Positions 8,563 through 17,824 of a stretch of 64,000 nucleotides of DNA are shown here, one piece after another. Position 1 is the stretch's first letter; every line of letters begins with the position of its first letter. The position numbers were made by a program, and so were the translations under genes. This DNA is from Bacteroidales bacterium. Its GTDB lineage: Bacteria > Bacteroidota > Bacteroidia > Bacteroidales > VadinHA17. The notes under the pieces are model-generated. The model saw only the letters and a program-made list of their open reading frames with translations. It did no database searches and was not told the origin of the DNA. The stretch lies in NCBI GenBank assembly GCA_016709865.1, contig JADJLX010000003.1, forward strand, positions 434,001 to 498,000, given 5' to 3'.

Positions 8563-9738
8563 TTATCGGAGCCCTGAAACAGCCTTTTCTATCTGTTCCA
8601 GAGCTTTCATAACTGTCTGGTGTGTTGTTGCAACATTCATTCTCATGAATCCCTCACCCCCTGGTCCGAATGTCGACCCTTCGTTCATACCGATTCCGGC
8701 TGATTTTATAAAGAAGCTCTGAAGTTCTTTTCCCGACATGCCAAATTTACGGCAATCGAGCCAGATCATGTATGTTGCTTCGGGCATAACAGGTATAATC
8801 TCGGGGATCATTTTTTTGCAGTAATCTCCTACAAAATCAATATTATGATCTATGTAATCGAGAAGGTTGTCGAGCCATTGATGTCCATATGTATAGGCTG
8901 ATATTGAGGCAATTGTTCCGAATATATTTCCGTTTCCTATATGCAGATTATCAACAATCCTTGTAAAAGATTTTCTTAATTCGGGATTCGAAATAATTAC
9001 GGAAGAAGTTGAAAGACCTGCAAGATTGAATGTCTTGCTGGGGGCTATAAATGTGATGGTTATGGCTGCTATTTCTTCTGAAAGCAATGCAAAAGGAGTA
9101 TGCTTATAACCAGGCAAAACCAGGTCTGAATGAATTTCGTCTGAAAGGACAAGTATGTTTTTGGCAAGGCATATTTCAGCCAGTTGTAAAAGTTCCTCGG
9201 GTGACCATACACGTCCAACAGGATTATGAGGATTGGAGATGATAATCATCTTTGTCTTTTCATCAATAGAAGCGAGAAGCGAATCAAAATCCATTTCCCA
9301 TTTCCCGTCAGACTCTTTCAGTTTATTATACACAAGTTTGCGACCGTGTGCCTCAACAGCTGAAAAGAAAGGGAAATAAACAGGAGGCTGAACAATTATC
9401 TTGTCTCCCGGCTGTGTATATGCCAGAGTGCACAGATTAAGCGCAGGTACTATTCCTGGACTGAAACAGATCCACTCTTTTTCTAATGGCCAGTTATGCC
9501 TGAGTTTAATCCAGTCAATAATTGAGGTATAGTATTCCGGAGGCCTGTAGGAATATCCGCAAATTTCATGGTCAAGTCTTTTCCTGAGGGCAGAAATAAT
9601 AAAGTCAGGAGTTTTGAAATCCATGTCTGCAACCCACATCGGGATTACATCCTTCTCACCGAAAGTATCTTCCCGGAGGTCATACTTTATGCAGTTTGTC
9701 CCCTCTCTTGCAACAGGCTCATCAAAGTTCCAGATCAT
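8563..9738 (-). CDS. MalY/PatB-type PLP-dependent C-S lyase / aminotransferase
   Basis: About 391 residues from the ATG at 9738. The opening IWNFDEPVAREGTNCIKYD is where MalY/PatB proteins begin; the frame is open 26 codons further but that extension is not conserved-looking. It is a fold type I PLP enzyme: the Schiff-base lysine is K235 in PSKTFNLAG, the PLP-phenol-binding motif is SDEIHSDL, and SNPHNPVGRVW is the usual Asn loop. Members cleave cystathionine or cysteine to pyruvate and ammonia; some are transaminases or regulators, so the exact substrate is open. It sits 20 bp upstream of carA and is probably co-transcribed. The 189 bp to the next gene contains no other ORF. Confidence 0.88.
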   Translation of the reverse strand: MIWNFDEPVAREGTNCIKYDLREDTFGEKDVIPMWVADMDFKTPDFIISALRKRLDHEICGYSYRPPEYYTSIIDWIKLRHNWPLEKEWICFSPGIVPALNLCTLAYTQPGDKIIVQPPVYFPFFSAVEAHGRKLVYNKLKESDGKWEMDFDSLLASIDEKTKMIIISNPHNPVGRVWSPEELLQLAEICLAKNILVLSDEIHSDLVLPGYKHTPFALLSEEIAAITITFIAPSKTFNLAGLSTSSVIISNPELRKSFTRIVDNLHIGNGNIFGTIASISAYTYGHQWLDNLLDYIDHNIDFVGDYCKKMIPEIIPVMPEATYMIWLDCRKFGMSGKELQSFFIKSAGIGMNEGSTFGPGGEGFMRMNVATTHQTVMKALEQIEKAVSGLR

Positions 9739-9927
9739 TAAAAAATGATATAAATTCAGGGGCTTAAAGATATATAAAAAATGCAGATGTAGGAGAGATT
9801 TTGTTTCAACAGGCATTAAATCTGATGATTATTCAAATTAGAATGCGGAGGTGAATTATATTTAATTTTTTTGTTTACTTTTATGGGCGGAATTTGAATA
9901 GACTTTTAATATTAAACTAAACTTACG

Positions 9928-10749
9928 ATGAAAAAGATTTTTGCAGGTGTTATACTTCCATTGCTGATCCTGAGTTTCACCGGACTTACTTCATGCAAGG
10001 ACAAAGCAGCAGGTAAGGAACAGAAAAAAGTAGAACTTGAGCAGGTTCAGACAATTAAGAATGAAATTGAATCGAATGTATATCCATTACCAACTTCTGC
10101 CGAGGTTATTAAAATGCTCACAGATCTTGAGGTTGGTTATATAATTGGCATTTCCAATCCGGTTGAGAATACAAAAAAATATTTCAGCAGCACCACCCGT
10201 GCAATAAATCTAGGAGTCTATGGAGCAGATCTCAGTTATGCTACTCTTTATAATATTCAGCAGGAGGTAATTAACTATCTGAATGCAATCAGGTCACTTT
10301 CGAATGAATTAAACATGTCAAAAATCTACAACGAGGAGTTGTATGATAAGATCAAAGCCAACTTTGATAACAGGGATGAACTGGTTAAGATACTTACCGG
10401 TGCATTTAACGATTCTTATACTTATCTGAGTGAAAATGATCAGCAGGCTCTTGCTCTTCTTGTTGTTGGAGGTGCATGGGTAGAAGGAATGTATCTGACC
10501 ACACACGTTTCAGAAGCAGCTTATCAGGTAGCCGGAATCTCAAAGAACCTGCTAGAGCAGAAAAAGTCATTCGAACTGTTTCTTGATATTACTGAACCAT
10601 ATGCCAGCGACCCAAGTGTTGGTGACTTTCTGAAGGTACTTGAGCCGGTTAAAAAGGTATATGAAGGTTTTGGCACCAGTCTTACAGAACAGAATATTGT
10701 TGACATTACTAAAGTCATTACTGATGTAAGGGAAAAAATAGTACAATAA
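9928..10749 (+). CDS. Putative lipoprotein, unknown function
   Basis: A 273-residue protein with a lipoprotein signal peptide: KK at the N-terminus, a hydrophobic stretch, then LTSC with the lipidated cysteine at residue 23. Next comes a charged linker (KDKAAGKEQKKVE), consistent with export to the periplasm or outer membrane. The rest is predicted mainly helical, with no catalytic motif I can recognise. I do not recognise the family. A strong terminator directly follows, so it is probably a single transcription unit; the ABC gene starts just beyond it. Confidence 0.8.
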   Translation: MKKIFAGVILPLLILSFTGLTSCKDKAAGKEQKKVELEQVQTIKNEIESNVYPLPTSAEVIKMLTDLEVGYIIGISNPVENTKKYFSSTTRAINLGVYGADLSYATLYNIQQEVINYLNAIRSLSNELNMSKIYNEELYDKIKANFDNRDELVKILTGAFNDSYTYLSENDQQALALLVVGGAWVEGMYLTTHVSEAAYQVAGISKNLLEQKKSFELFLDITEPYASDPSVGDFLKVLEPVKKVYEGFGTSLTEQNIVDITKVITDVREKIVQ

Positions 10750-10766
10750 TTTTAATATAAATACTG

Positions 10767-10802
10767 GGCCGCAAAGTAGCTGACTTTGCGGTCTTTTTTT
10801 TA
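10767..10802 (+). terminator. Rho-independent terminator
   Basis: The stem GGCCGCAAAGT (10767-10777) pairs with ACTTTGCGGTC (10783-10793) around the loop AGCTG, with one G-T wobble, and is followed by a run of eight or more Ts. It lies 17 bp after the lipoprotein stop codon and ends just before the ABC gene at 10815. Confidence 0.9.
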
Positions 10803-10814
10803 CTTGTTGTTGAT

Positions 10815-13800
10815 ATGAGGGAATCAGTACTTCTTGCGTTAATTCACATTTTTGCCATTGTCTCGACCATTAATCCGGCCGGTATATCTTCCAGGGGCAA
10901 GAAGATCCTTCGCAGTTACCTGAGGCGATATCTTAACCGTGAACTTGAAGAAGAGTATTATGCCCTGTTCGAGAATAATCTGGAGTTCTATTCCAATGAG
11001 CTAAAAAGTGTAGACAAAGCGGAACTGTCTGATGATGAGTCACTTATATCATTTCAGATAACAAATATCTGCAGGCAGATAAAAAAAGGACTTTTCCTGG
11101 AAGAAAGAATGATCGTCTTTCTTCAGCTCATAGAGTTTGCATTTGAGGATGGCATGATCTCCGAACAGGAAAAAACAATTATCGATATTGTTTCCCGGAC
11201 ATTTAACATTTCCAAGAAGGAGTATGACAATGCTACGGCATTTATGATCGGACGGTCGTATGATGAAGTATCAGCCGATTGCCTTCTGATAATAGAAAAT
11301 GATAATCCTGATAATTCGGGAGCCGGATTGTACCAGAATTATAATAAATGGCGCCATATAAGGTTAAAAGGTTTTAAGGGACATCTTGTTGTACTGCATA
11401 TTGAGAGTACCGGAACGCTCCTGTTCACATACGACGGACCACAGGTACTCTACTTTAAAGGACGTGATATAATTGCCTGCAGACCATACTTGCTGGAGAG
11501 GGGTGTAAATATAAAGGGTCAGGGAATAGATCCTATCTATTATTCAAAAATCTACAAGAAATTTGTTTCCCGCAAATTCCCCGAAAAGATTGTCTTTGAG
11601 GGGCATGACCTTGAATTCCTGTTCAAAAACTCCGATAACGGACTACAGAAGATGAATTTCAGAGTAGAATCCGGAAACCTTATCGGAATTATGGGAGGAA
11701 GCGGTGTTGGTAAAACAACATTGCTGAATTTGCTTCATGGCAAGGTGAGGCCTACCTGCGGGAACCTGTATATAAACGGGTATGATATAAACTCAGACTC
11801 AGAAGAACTGATGGGTCTGATCGGATTTGTTCCCCAGGACGATATGCTTATTGAGGAACTTACCGTTTATCAGAACCTTTATTTCAACGCCCGGCTATGC
11901 TTTGGTGATTATAATGAAGAGCAATTAAAAAATACCGTCGAGAAGGTCCTTCAGGATCTTGACCTCTATGAGATAAAGGATCTTCAGGTTGGAGACCTGA
12001 TGAATAAGAAGGTCAGCGGTGGTCAGCGCAAGCGTCTTAATATCGGTCTTGAACTGATGCGCGAACCGGTCGTTTTATTTATTGATGAACCAACATCAGG
12101 CTTGTCATCCTTTGATTCTGAGAAGGTAATGAGCCTGCTGAGAAATCAGGCCCTTCAGGGTAAGCTTGTTTTTGCAATTATCCATCAGCCCTCTTCCGAC
12201 ATAATAAAAATGTTCGACAGGCTCTGGCTGCTCGACAAGGGCGGTTACATGATTTACGATGGAGACCCTGTTGAGGCACTTGTTTATTTTAAAACTGAAA
12301 CTTCACAGGCAAATGCTGCCGAGAGTGAATGTCCGAATTGCGGTAACGTTGAGACTGACAATATTTTACATATTGTTGAAGTAAAAGTGATTGATAATTC
12401 AGGACATCCGGGAAAAGAGAGGCAGGTTAGTCCTAAAGAATGGAATGAGAAGTACAAGAAGAAGATGATGCCGGTTCTTGGGGATAAGCCTGAGAAATCT
12501 GCTATTCCACCCAGTAATTTCAGAGTTCCCCGAAAAATTGATCAGATACAAACATTTATCAGAAGGAATATAACGAGAAAGCTTGCCGACCGGCAGTATA
12601 TGACTATTAATTTAGTTGAAGCACCCCTGCTTGCTTTTATTCTGGGTTATATTTCAAAATACAGTGAAAACGGTGCATATAGTTTTGCAGCCAATAAGAA
12701 TTATCCGGTTTTCCTTTTTATGGCAGTTATTGTTGCGCTGTTTATAGGGCTCACCGTTAGTGCCGAGGAGATCTTCAGAGACAGAAAGATTCTTGAAAGG
12801 GAGAAGTTTCTTAACCTTAGCAGGCTGAGTTACTTTCTGTCGAAGATAAACTTCCTTTTTGCACTTTCAGCAATTCAGTCTTTGTCTTTTGTATTGGTTG
12901 CGAACTCTATACTTGAAGTGAGAGGTATGTTATTACAACAATGGATAATTCTCTTCTCAACAGCATGTTTCGGGAACATGCTCGGGCTAAATATTTCCGC
13001 CGGTATGCGAACAGCAGTAAGCATTTATATCCTGATTCCCCTTATTCTTGTTCCAATGTTACTGCTTGGCGGGGCTATGATAAAATATGATGAACTCCAT
13101 AAATCTATGAGCAAAAAGATTTATGTACCAGTTGTGGGAGATATTATGGTTACCAGATGGGCTTATGAAGCATTATGTGTAGAGCAGTATAAAAGCAACG
13201 GATTTGAAAAGCCTTTCTTCAAGTATGATATGGAGATTAGTGAAAATGACTGGTATGCTTCTTTTCTGATCCCCACTCTTAAAGTAAAGATAAATGAATG
13301 CCTTGTCGCCGGCAAGGCTCCTGAATACAGTGAATATTCTCAGGCAAATCTGGGCAAAATAAGATATCATGTAAATGAACTCTCTTCATTGTCAGGTATT
13401 CTACCCGGTAAGTGGGTTGATAAACTGAATTATGACGGATTTAATGAATATGTTGGTGACGAGACAAAACACTTTCTCGACAGTCTCAGGACAGCCTTCA
13501 GGGTAAAAAGCAGGGCTATATCAAATGCCAGGGATTCTCTCTATAAACAAATATCGGGCAAGATGGGAGAGGAAAAGTTCATTGCGATGAGGCAAAAAGA
13601 CTATAATGAAAACCTGGCAAATGTTGTTCTTAACAGGCTTTCCACCAGTAAAATATATGATTCAGAAGACAAACTGATACAAAAGGCAGATCCTGTATTG
13701 ATGAAGCCCGGATCGAGGTGGGGGCGTGCTCATTTTTTTGCTCCCTATAAACAGATCGGAAGCCTGAAGATCTCCACTCTTATATTTGATTTGATTGTAA

Positions 13801-13928
13801 TCTGGTTAATGGTCTTCTTCCTGTTTGTCACACTTTATTATAATATTCTTAAGAAGTTTATCAGATTCCTTGAGTCGCTGAAGCTTCCTATCTTAAGAAA
13901 GTTCGGCAGGGAGTTGTTGCAATTTTAG
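10815..13928 (+). CDS. TerB-like / ABC ATPase / ABC2 permease fusion, paralog 1
   Basis: A 1037-residue protein. Residues about 25-150 are helical and resemble a TerB-type domain (EERMIVFLQLIEFAFEDGMISEQEKTI is split here at ISEQEK). Residues 155-250 are strand-rich, in the position of an FHA-like domain. An ABCG-type ATPase follows: Walker A GGSGVGKT (294-301), signature VSGGQRKR (400-407), Walker B VVLFIDEP (419-426), H457. A CPNCGN motif (506-511) comes next, then an ABC2-type membrane domain with helices near 600-755, a long extracytoplasmic loop, and a last helix near 1000-1020. ATPase and permease in one chain make a half transporter that must dimerise. A close paralog lies at 33576. 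Mycobacterial Rv1747 (FHA-ABC-ABC2) is a loose precedent. The substrate is unknown. Confidence 0.87.
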   Translation: MRESVLLALIHIFAIVSTINPAGISSRGKKILRSYLRRYLNRELEEEYYALFENNLEFYSNELKSVDKAELSDDESLISFQITNICRQIKKGLFLEERMIVFLQLIEFAFEDGMISEQEKTIIDIVSRTFNISKKEYDNATAFMIGRSYDEVSADCLLIIENDNPDNSGAGLYQNYNKWRHIRLKGFKGHLVVLHIESTGTLLFTYDGPQVLYFKGRDIIACRPYLLERGVNIKGQGIDPIYYSKIYKKFVSRKFPEKIVFEGHDLEFLFKNSDNGLQKMNFRVESGNLIGIMGGSGVGKTTLLNLLHGKVRPTCGNLYINGYDINSDSEELMGLIGFVPQDDMLIEELTVYQNLYFNARLCFGDYNEEQLKNTVEKVLQDLDLYEIKDLQVGDLMNKKVSGGQRKRLNIGLELMREPVVLFIDEPTSGLSSFDSEKVMSLLRNQALQGKLVFAIIHQPSSDIIKMFDRLWLLDKGGYMIYDGDPVEALVYFKTETSQANAAESECPNCGNVETDNILHIVEVKVIDNSGHPGKERQVSPKEWNEKYKKKMMPVLGDKPEKSAIPPSNFRVPRKIDQIQTFIRRNITRKLADRQYMTINLVEAPLLAFILGYISKYSENGAYSFAANKNYPVFLFMAVIVALFIGLTVSAEEIFRDRKILEREKFLNLSRLSYFLSKINFLFALSAIQSLSFVLVANSILEVRGMLLQQWIILFSTACFGNMLGLNISAGMRTAVSIYILIPLILVPMLLLGGAMIKYDELHKSMSKKIYVPVVGDIMVTRWAYEALCVEQYKSNGFEKPFFKYDMEISENDWYASFLIPTLKVKINECLVAGKAPEYSEYSQANLGKIRYHVNELSSLSGILPGKWVDKLNYDGFNEYVGDETKHFLDSLRTAFRVKSRAISNARDSLYKQISGKMGEEKFIAMRQKDYNENLANVVLNRLSTSKIYDSEDKLIQKADPVLMKPGSRWGRAHFFAPYKQIGSLKISTLIFDLIVIWLMVFFLFVTLYYNILKKFIRFLESLKLPILRKFGRELLQF

Positions 13929-13929
13929 A

Positions 13930-14028
13930 CCTCTTCCCCCGACCCCTTCTCCTGAAAGAGAAGGGAAGAAATGACATCATAATCAGGATCTTAGCCCCTC
14001 TCCCCCGGGAGAGGGGTTGGGGTGAGGC
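13930..14028. repeat. C-tract/G-tract inverted-repeat element, copy 3
   Basis: Between the ABC gene and rsmA, CTTCCCCCGACCCCTTCTCC is followed by GAAAGAGAAGGG, and about 40 bp later by CCCCTCTCCCCCGGGAGAGG and GGTTGGGGTGAGG. The two ends are near reverse complements, so the element of about 100 bp can fold on itself. This is the CCCTCTCC...GGAGAGGGG flavour of the family seen at 5926, 7365 and 39345. Confidence 0.65.
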
Positions 14029-14055
14029 ATTTGGATTAAGAGACAAAATGGTGAG

Positions 14056-14838
14056 ATGAATAGGGTTTATCCAAAAAAGAATTTAGGTCAGCATTTTTTG
14101 AAAGATACTGCCATTGCCAGAAGAATTTCGGATTCTCTGACAGGGGAGGGATATAGTTCTGTTCTGGAAATTGGTCCGGGTATGGGTGTACTTACCGGAT
14201 ATCTTATTGAAAGGGGCTTTCCCGATTTCAGGGTAATCGAAATAGATAATGAATCAGTTCACTATCTGCATGCCAACTTCCCTACGCTTAAAACTATACT
14301 GACAGGTGATTTCCTTTCAATGGATTTAGATGCTTATTATCCTGATAAACTGGCAATTATCGGAAATTTTCCATACAACATTTCAACGCAGATATTTTTC
14401 AAGGTTTTGAAACACCGGGACAAGGTTGTTGAGATAGCCGGAATGTTACAGAAGGAAGTAGCTGAAAGGATCTGTGCCGGACCGGGATCAAAAACTTATG
14501 GTATTTTAAGTGTCCTGCTTCAGGCTTTTTATAAAACCGAGTATCTTTTTACTGTGTCGGAGCATGTTTTCTCTCCGCCTCCAAAGGTGAAATCAGGCGT
14601 GATAAGGCTTATAAGAAATGATGTCCGGGGACTGGATTGTGATGAAGCTTTGTTTCTGAGAGTTGTCAAGGCAAGCTTTAATCAGCGGCGCAAGACATTA
14701 AGAAACTCTGTAAGGTCTGCTTTTGAACTTAAAAGAGATGATTACCATGAATTCGGTTTAAGGCCGGAACAGTTGTCTGTTGAACAATTCGTTCAGCTTA
14801 CGAGATGGATTGATGAGAACAGGGTAAAATCAGAATGA
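14056..14838 (+). CDS. rsmA: 16S rRNA (adenine1518-N6/adenine1519-N6) dimethyltransferase
   Basis: A 260-residue protein (KsgA) that dimethylates two adjacent adenosines in helix 45 of 16S rRNA late in 30S assembly. The start PKKNLGQHFLKD is the family hallmark. SAM-binding motif I is LEIGPGMGVLTGYL (about residues 38-51), and the catalytic NFPYNIS motif (family form NLPYNIS) is near residue 102. FSPPPKVKSGVIRL marks the C-terminal domain. The 3' end overlaps the convergent permease gene by 9 bp. A C-tract repeat lies directly upstream and no clear promoter was seen. Confidence 0.97.
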   Translation: MNRVYPKKNLGQHFLKDTAIARRISDSLTGEGYSSVLEIGPGMGVLTGYLIERGFPDFRVIEIDNESVHYLHANFPTLKTILTGDFLSMDLDAYYPDKLAIIGNFPYNISTQIFFKVLKHRDKVVEIAGMLQKEVAERICAGPGSKTYGILSVLLQAFYKTEYLFTVSEHVFSPPPKVKSGVIRLIRNDVRGLDCDEALFLRVVKASFNQRRKTLRNSVRSAFELKRDDYHEFGLRPEQLSVEQFVQLTRWIDENRVKSE

Positions 14839-16077
14839 GAAACCAATAGCTTCCACAGGATTCATTTTAGCAGCAGAATAAGCAGGGGCATATCCTGCAA
14901 CTACGCCTATTATTCCGGAAATGAATATAGCAAGAAACATGTTGGCCATAGTAAGGTGCATGTTCAATTCGTACAGATAGTTGATAACAAGGGTACTTAC
15001 GAAGATCATCAAGACTCCCAGCAATCCTCCGATAACAGAAAGAAGTACCGACTCAACAAGAAATTGCTGAAGGATGAAAAACCTTTTAGCTCCCAGAGCT
15101 TTCTGAATACCTATGATGTTTGTTCTTTCCCTGACTGATACAAACATGATGTTCGCTATTCCGAAACCACCAACGAGTATTGAGAAGCCACCTATAACCC
15201 AGCCGCCAATATTTATTCCGACGAATACCGCATCGAAGCCCTGCGATAAAAGGCTTGCCCTGTTGACAGAGAAATTATTAATCTCATCGGGCTGAAGACG
15301 TCTTGCAGCTCTGAGGATCATAGTTGTTTCGTCATCAAGTTCCTGGATCTGCACCCCGGGTTTAGCTTTAATCATAAGCTGTGACTCGATAAACCTGTTA
15401 CGCATATTTATGAAAGTCTTTCCGAAGCTGAAAGGTATGATTGTTAACTCATCCATTCCGCTGTCGCTTATCCCGCCTTTTCCTTCCTTCTTGAATACTC
15501 CAATAACAGTGGTTCTGAACCCCGCAATTGTAATCTCTTTCCCGACAGGATCAGTTTTCTCAAAAAGACGATCTGCAATAGTAGCCCCGATGATCGCCAC
15601 ATTTTTTCCCGTTGAGGCTTCAAAAGGAGAGAAGTACCTTCCGTTAGCCATCTCGAATGACCTTACTTCCTCAAACTCCATTGTTACAGCACCTACAGTT
15701 ACATCGTTGGCTATGTTTTTCTTGTATTTGATTTTCTCAGGCTGAAATACTGCCAGACATGCAGCGTCAGTCTTGGTTGATTTTTTCTGTATCGCCTGAA
15801 AATCGCGTTCATCGATTGATGGCCATTTAATTATGTCCCACCATGCGAGATTCGGATCGAAAGACCAGGGGAATTTCTGAACATAAATTACGTTATCGCC
15901 AAGAGTAGAAATACTGTCTTTGATCGATTTCTCCATCCAGTCAAGAACTGTAAATACAGAAATGATAGAAAAGATCCCGATAGTTATCCCGAAAAGTGAC
16001 AGGAATGTCCTTAACTTGTTTACTATAACAGAGTTAACCGCGAAAATAACCCCTTCTTTGAATAACCTGAGAAACAT
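14830..16077 (-). CDS. MacB/FtsX-type ABC transporter permease
   Basis: About 415 residues from the ATG at 16077. Its layout is that of MacB permeases. There is one N-terminal helix in the sequence NKLRTFLSLFGITIGIFSII, a large periplasmic domain (residues about 50-285, the MacB_PCD region), and three C-terminal helices forming the FtsX domain (IGGWVIGGFSILVGGFGIAN; ESVLLSVIGGLLGVLMIF; the last near the end, with the terminal PVEAIGF). Such proteins work with a separate ATPase in mechanotransmission or export; no ATPase gene is adjacent. The open frame extends to 16188 but the inner ATG is favoured because a -7 box lies between the two starts. Confidence 0.88.
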   Translation of the reverse strand: MFLRLFKEGVIFAVNSVIVNKLRTFLSLFGITIGIFSIISVFTVLDWMEKSIKDSISTLGDNVIYVQKFPWSFDPNLAWWDIIKWPSIDERDFQAIQKKSTKTDAACLAVFQPEKIKYKKNIANDVTVGAVTMEFEEVRSFEMANGRYFSPFEASTGKNVAIIGATIADRLFEKTDPVGKEITIAGFRTTVIGVFKKEGKGGISDSGMDELTIIPFSFGKTFINMRNRFIESQLMIKAKPGVQIQELDDETTMILRAARRLQPDEINNFSVNRASLLSQGFDAVFVGINIGGWVIGGFSILVGGFGIANIMFVSVRERTNIIGIQKALGAKRFFILQQFLVESVLLSVIGGLLGVLMIFVSTLVINYLYELNMHLTMANMFLAIFISGIIGVVAGYAPAYSAAKMNPVEAIGFSF

Positions 16078-16109
16078 CTTGCAGTAATGAGATTTTATAA
16101 ATTGAGGGT

Positions 16110-16117
16110 CAAATATA
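16110..16117 (-). promoter_or_regulatory. Putative -7 box for the MacB-like permease
   Basis: The minus strand reads TATATTTG, a full match to TAnnTTTG, 32 bp upstream of the ATG at 16077. Its position downstream of the longer possible start at 16188 argues for the shorter protein. No clear -33 motif was seen. Confidence 0.45.
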
Positions 16118-16278
16118 CGAAAAATGTTTCTTGCTGCAGTAATGACTATTCCTGAAATATTATTAATTAAATGATTACGGGAAATCATATATTATATAAT
16201 GTGTTGAGGATAATAAAAAAATATCTATTTTTAAACACCTCAAATAAGGTATCCAAAGTCGATCGTAATTATCATCAA

Positions 16279-17802
16279 ATGAGTAACAAACGAATAAAAA
16301 GTGCTCTTATCTCTGTTTTTTACAAGGAGGGATTGGACGAAATAGTCAGAACGCTTCATAAACTTGGCGTAAAGTTATATTCTACAGGAGGTACTTTTAG
16401 TTTTATTAATGAACTTGGGATCCCTGCTGAAAAGGTGGAGGATCTCACTACTTATCCTTCAATTCTCGGGGGAAGGGTAAAAACACTGCATCCTTCGGTT
16501 TTCGGAGGTATTCTTGCCCGGCGTGAAAACAATGATGATCTGGCGCAGCTTGCTAAATATAAAATTCCTGAAATAGACCTCGTAATTGTTGATCTTTACC
16601 CGTTTGAGGAGACTTTAAGATCTACGGATGTTGAGGAAGATATTATTGAAAAGATTGATATTGGGGGAATCTCTCTCATAAGGGCTGCCGCAAAAAACTA
16701 TAATGACGTGGTAATTGTATCCGGAAGGGAACAATACCCTGAGCTTCAGTCTCTTCTGGATTCCAAAGATGGAACTACATCGCTGGAGGACAGACGGTTA
16801 TTTGCAGCCAAAGCATTCATGACCTCTTCGCATTATGATACTGCAATCTTTAAATATTTCAACAGACAGGCTGCCATTCCTGTTTTCAGGGAAAGCATAA
16901 ACAAGTCTTACCCATTACGTTATGGAGAGAATCCTCATCAGAAAGGAATCTTCTACGGAGATCCGGATGAGTTTTTCAATAAGCTTCATGGTAAAGAGCT
17001 TTCATATAACAACCTTCTCGACCTTGAGGCAGCTCTTGGTCTGATTGACGAGTTCAGAGATACGACTTTCGTAATAATAAAACATAACAATGCCTGTGGT
17101 GTGGCCACACGCAGCAGTGCTACAGAGGCGTGGAAAGATGCTCTGGCATGCGATCCGGTATCTGCATATGGCGGTGTAATTGTAACAAATGTTACAATTG
17201 ATGATAAGACTGCAGCGGAGGTCGACAAGATCTTTTTCGAAATTATAATAGCTCCGGCCTTTACTGAGGGAGCCCTGGAAATACTCAAACAGAAGAAAAA
17301 CCGGATAATACTTCACAGAAAGGAGAAAGAGAAACAAAGGGATGGATTCAGGTCTATGCTTAACGGGGTATTGTGGCAGGAAAAAGACAACAGCACTGAA
17401 TCGGGGGAACAGATGAAACCTGTTACAAAAAGAATTCCACTTCCTTCTGAGATTGATGATCTGGTGTTTGCTAACATAATATGTAAACACAGCAAGTCGA
17501 ATGCTATTGTGCTGGCAAAGAACAAGCAGCTTTGCGCCAGCGGAATAGGACAGACTTCGAGGGTGGATGCTCTTAAACAATCTATTGAAAAGGCTAAAAC
17601 ATTTGGATTCGATCTTAAAGGTTCTGTACTTGCCTCAGATGCCTATTTCCCGTTTGCCGACAGCGTTGAAATTGCTCACAAGGCGGGCATTACAGCCATA
17701 GTTCAGCCGGGCGGTTCCGTAAGGGATCAGGAGTCAATTGATTATTGTACTGCCAACGGAGTGGCAATGGTAGTTACAGGAGTAAGACACTTTAAACACT
17801 GA
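16279..17802 (+). CDS. purH: Bifunctional AICAR formyltransferase / IMP cyclohydrolase
   Basis: About 507 residues from the ATG at 16279, where the conserved sequence (KRIKSALISVFYKEGLDEIV) begins; the frame is open 36 codons further upstream without similarity I recognise. It performs the last two steps of purine synthesis, AICAR to FAICAR to IMP. The N-terminal MGS-like cyclohydrolase domain includes STGGT and GGRVKTLHP. The C-terminal formyltransferase domain includes YGENPHQKG and the catalytic KHNNACGVA. Residues around 350-390 are a charged segment that may be a lineage-specific loop. It directly precedes mreB (22 bp gap), an order common in Bacteroidota. Confidence 0.96.
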   Translation: MSNKRIKSALISVFYKEGLDEIVRTLHKLGVKLYSTGGTFSFINELGIPAEKVEDLTTYPSILGGRVKTLHPSVFGGILARRENNDDLAQLAKYKIPEIDLVIVDLYPFEETLRSTDVEEDIIEKIDIGGISLIRAAAKNYNDVVIVSGREQYPELQSLLDSKDGTTSLEDRRLFAAKAFMTSSHYDTAIFKYFNRQAAIPVFRESINKSYPLRYGENPHQKGIFYGDPDEFFNKLHGKELSYNNLLDLEAALGLIDEFRDTTFVIIKHNNACGVATRSSATEAWKDALACDPVSAYGGVIVTNVTIDDKTAAEVDKIFFEIIIAPAFTEGALEILKQKKNRIILHRKEKEKQRDGFRSMLNGVLWQEKDNSTESGEQMKPVTKRIPLPSEIDDLVFANIICKHSKSNAIVLAKNKQLCASGIGQTSRVDALKQSIEKAKTFGFDLKGSVLASDAYFPFADSVEIAHKAGITAIVQPGGSVRDQESIDYCTANGVAMVVTGVRHFKH

Positions 17803-17824
17803 TAAATATTTAATTATTATATAT

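Noticed and set aside
9746..9758. ARG-box-like TGATATAAATTCA upstream of the malY-carA pair
   Set aside because: It is one base shorter than the box core and has no partner 21 bp away, so it is too weak to call.
9739..9816. 26-codon N-terminal extension of the MalY-like protein
   Set aside because: The extra residues are hydrophobic without being a proper signal peptide, and family members begin near the inner ATG.
16078..16278. Longer open frames that would make the permease and PurH genes overlap at their 5' ends
   Set aside because: Inner ATGs match the conserved starts, and a -7 box for the permease lies between them.
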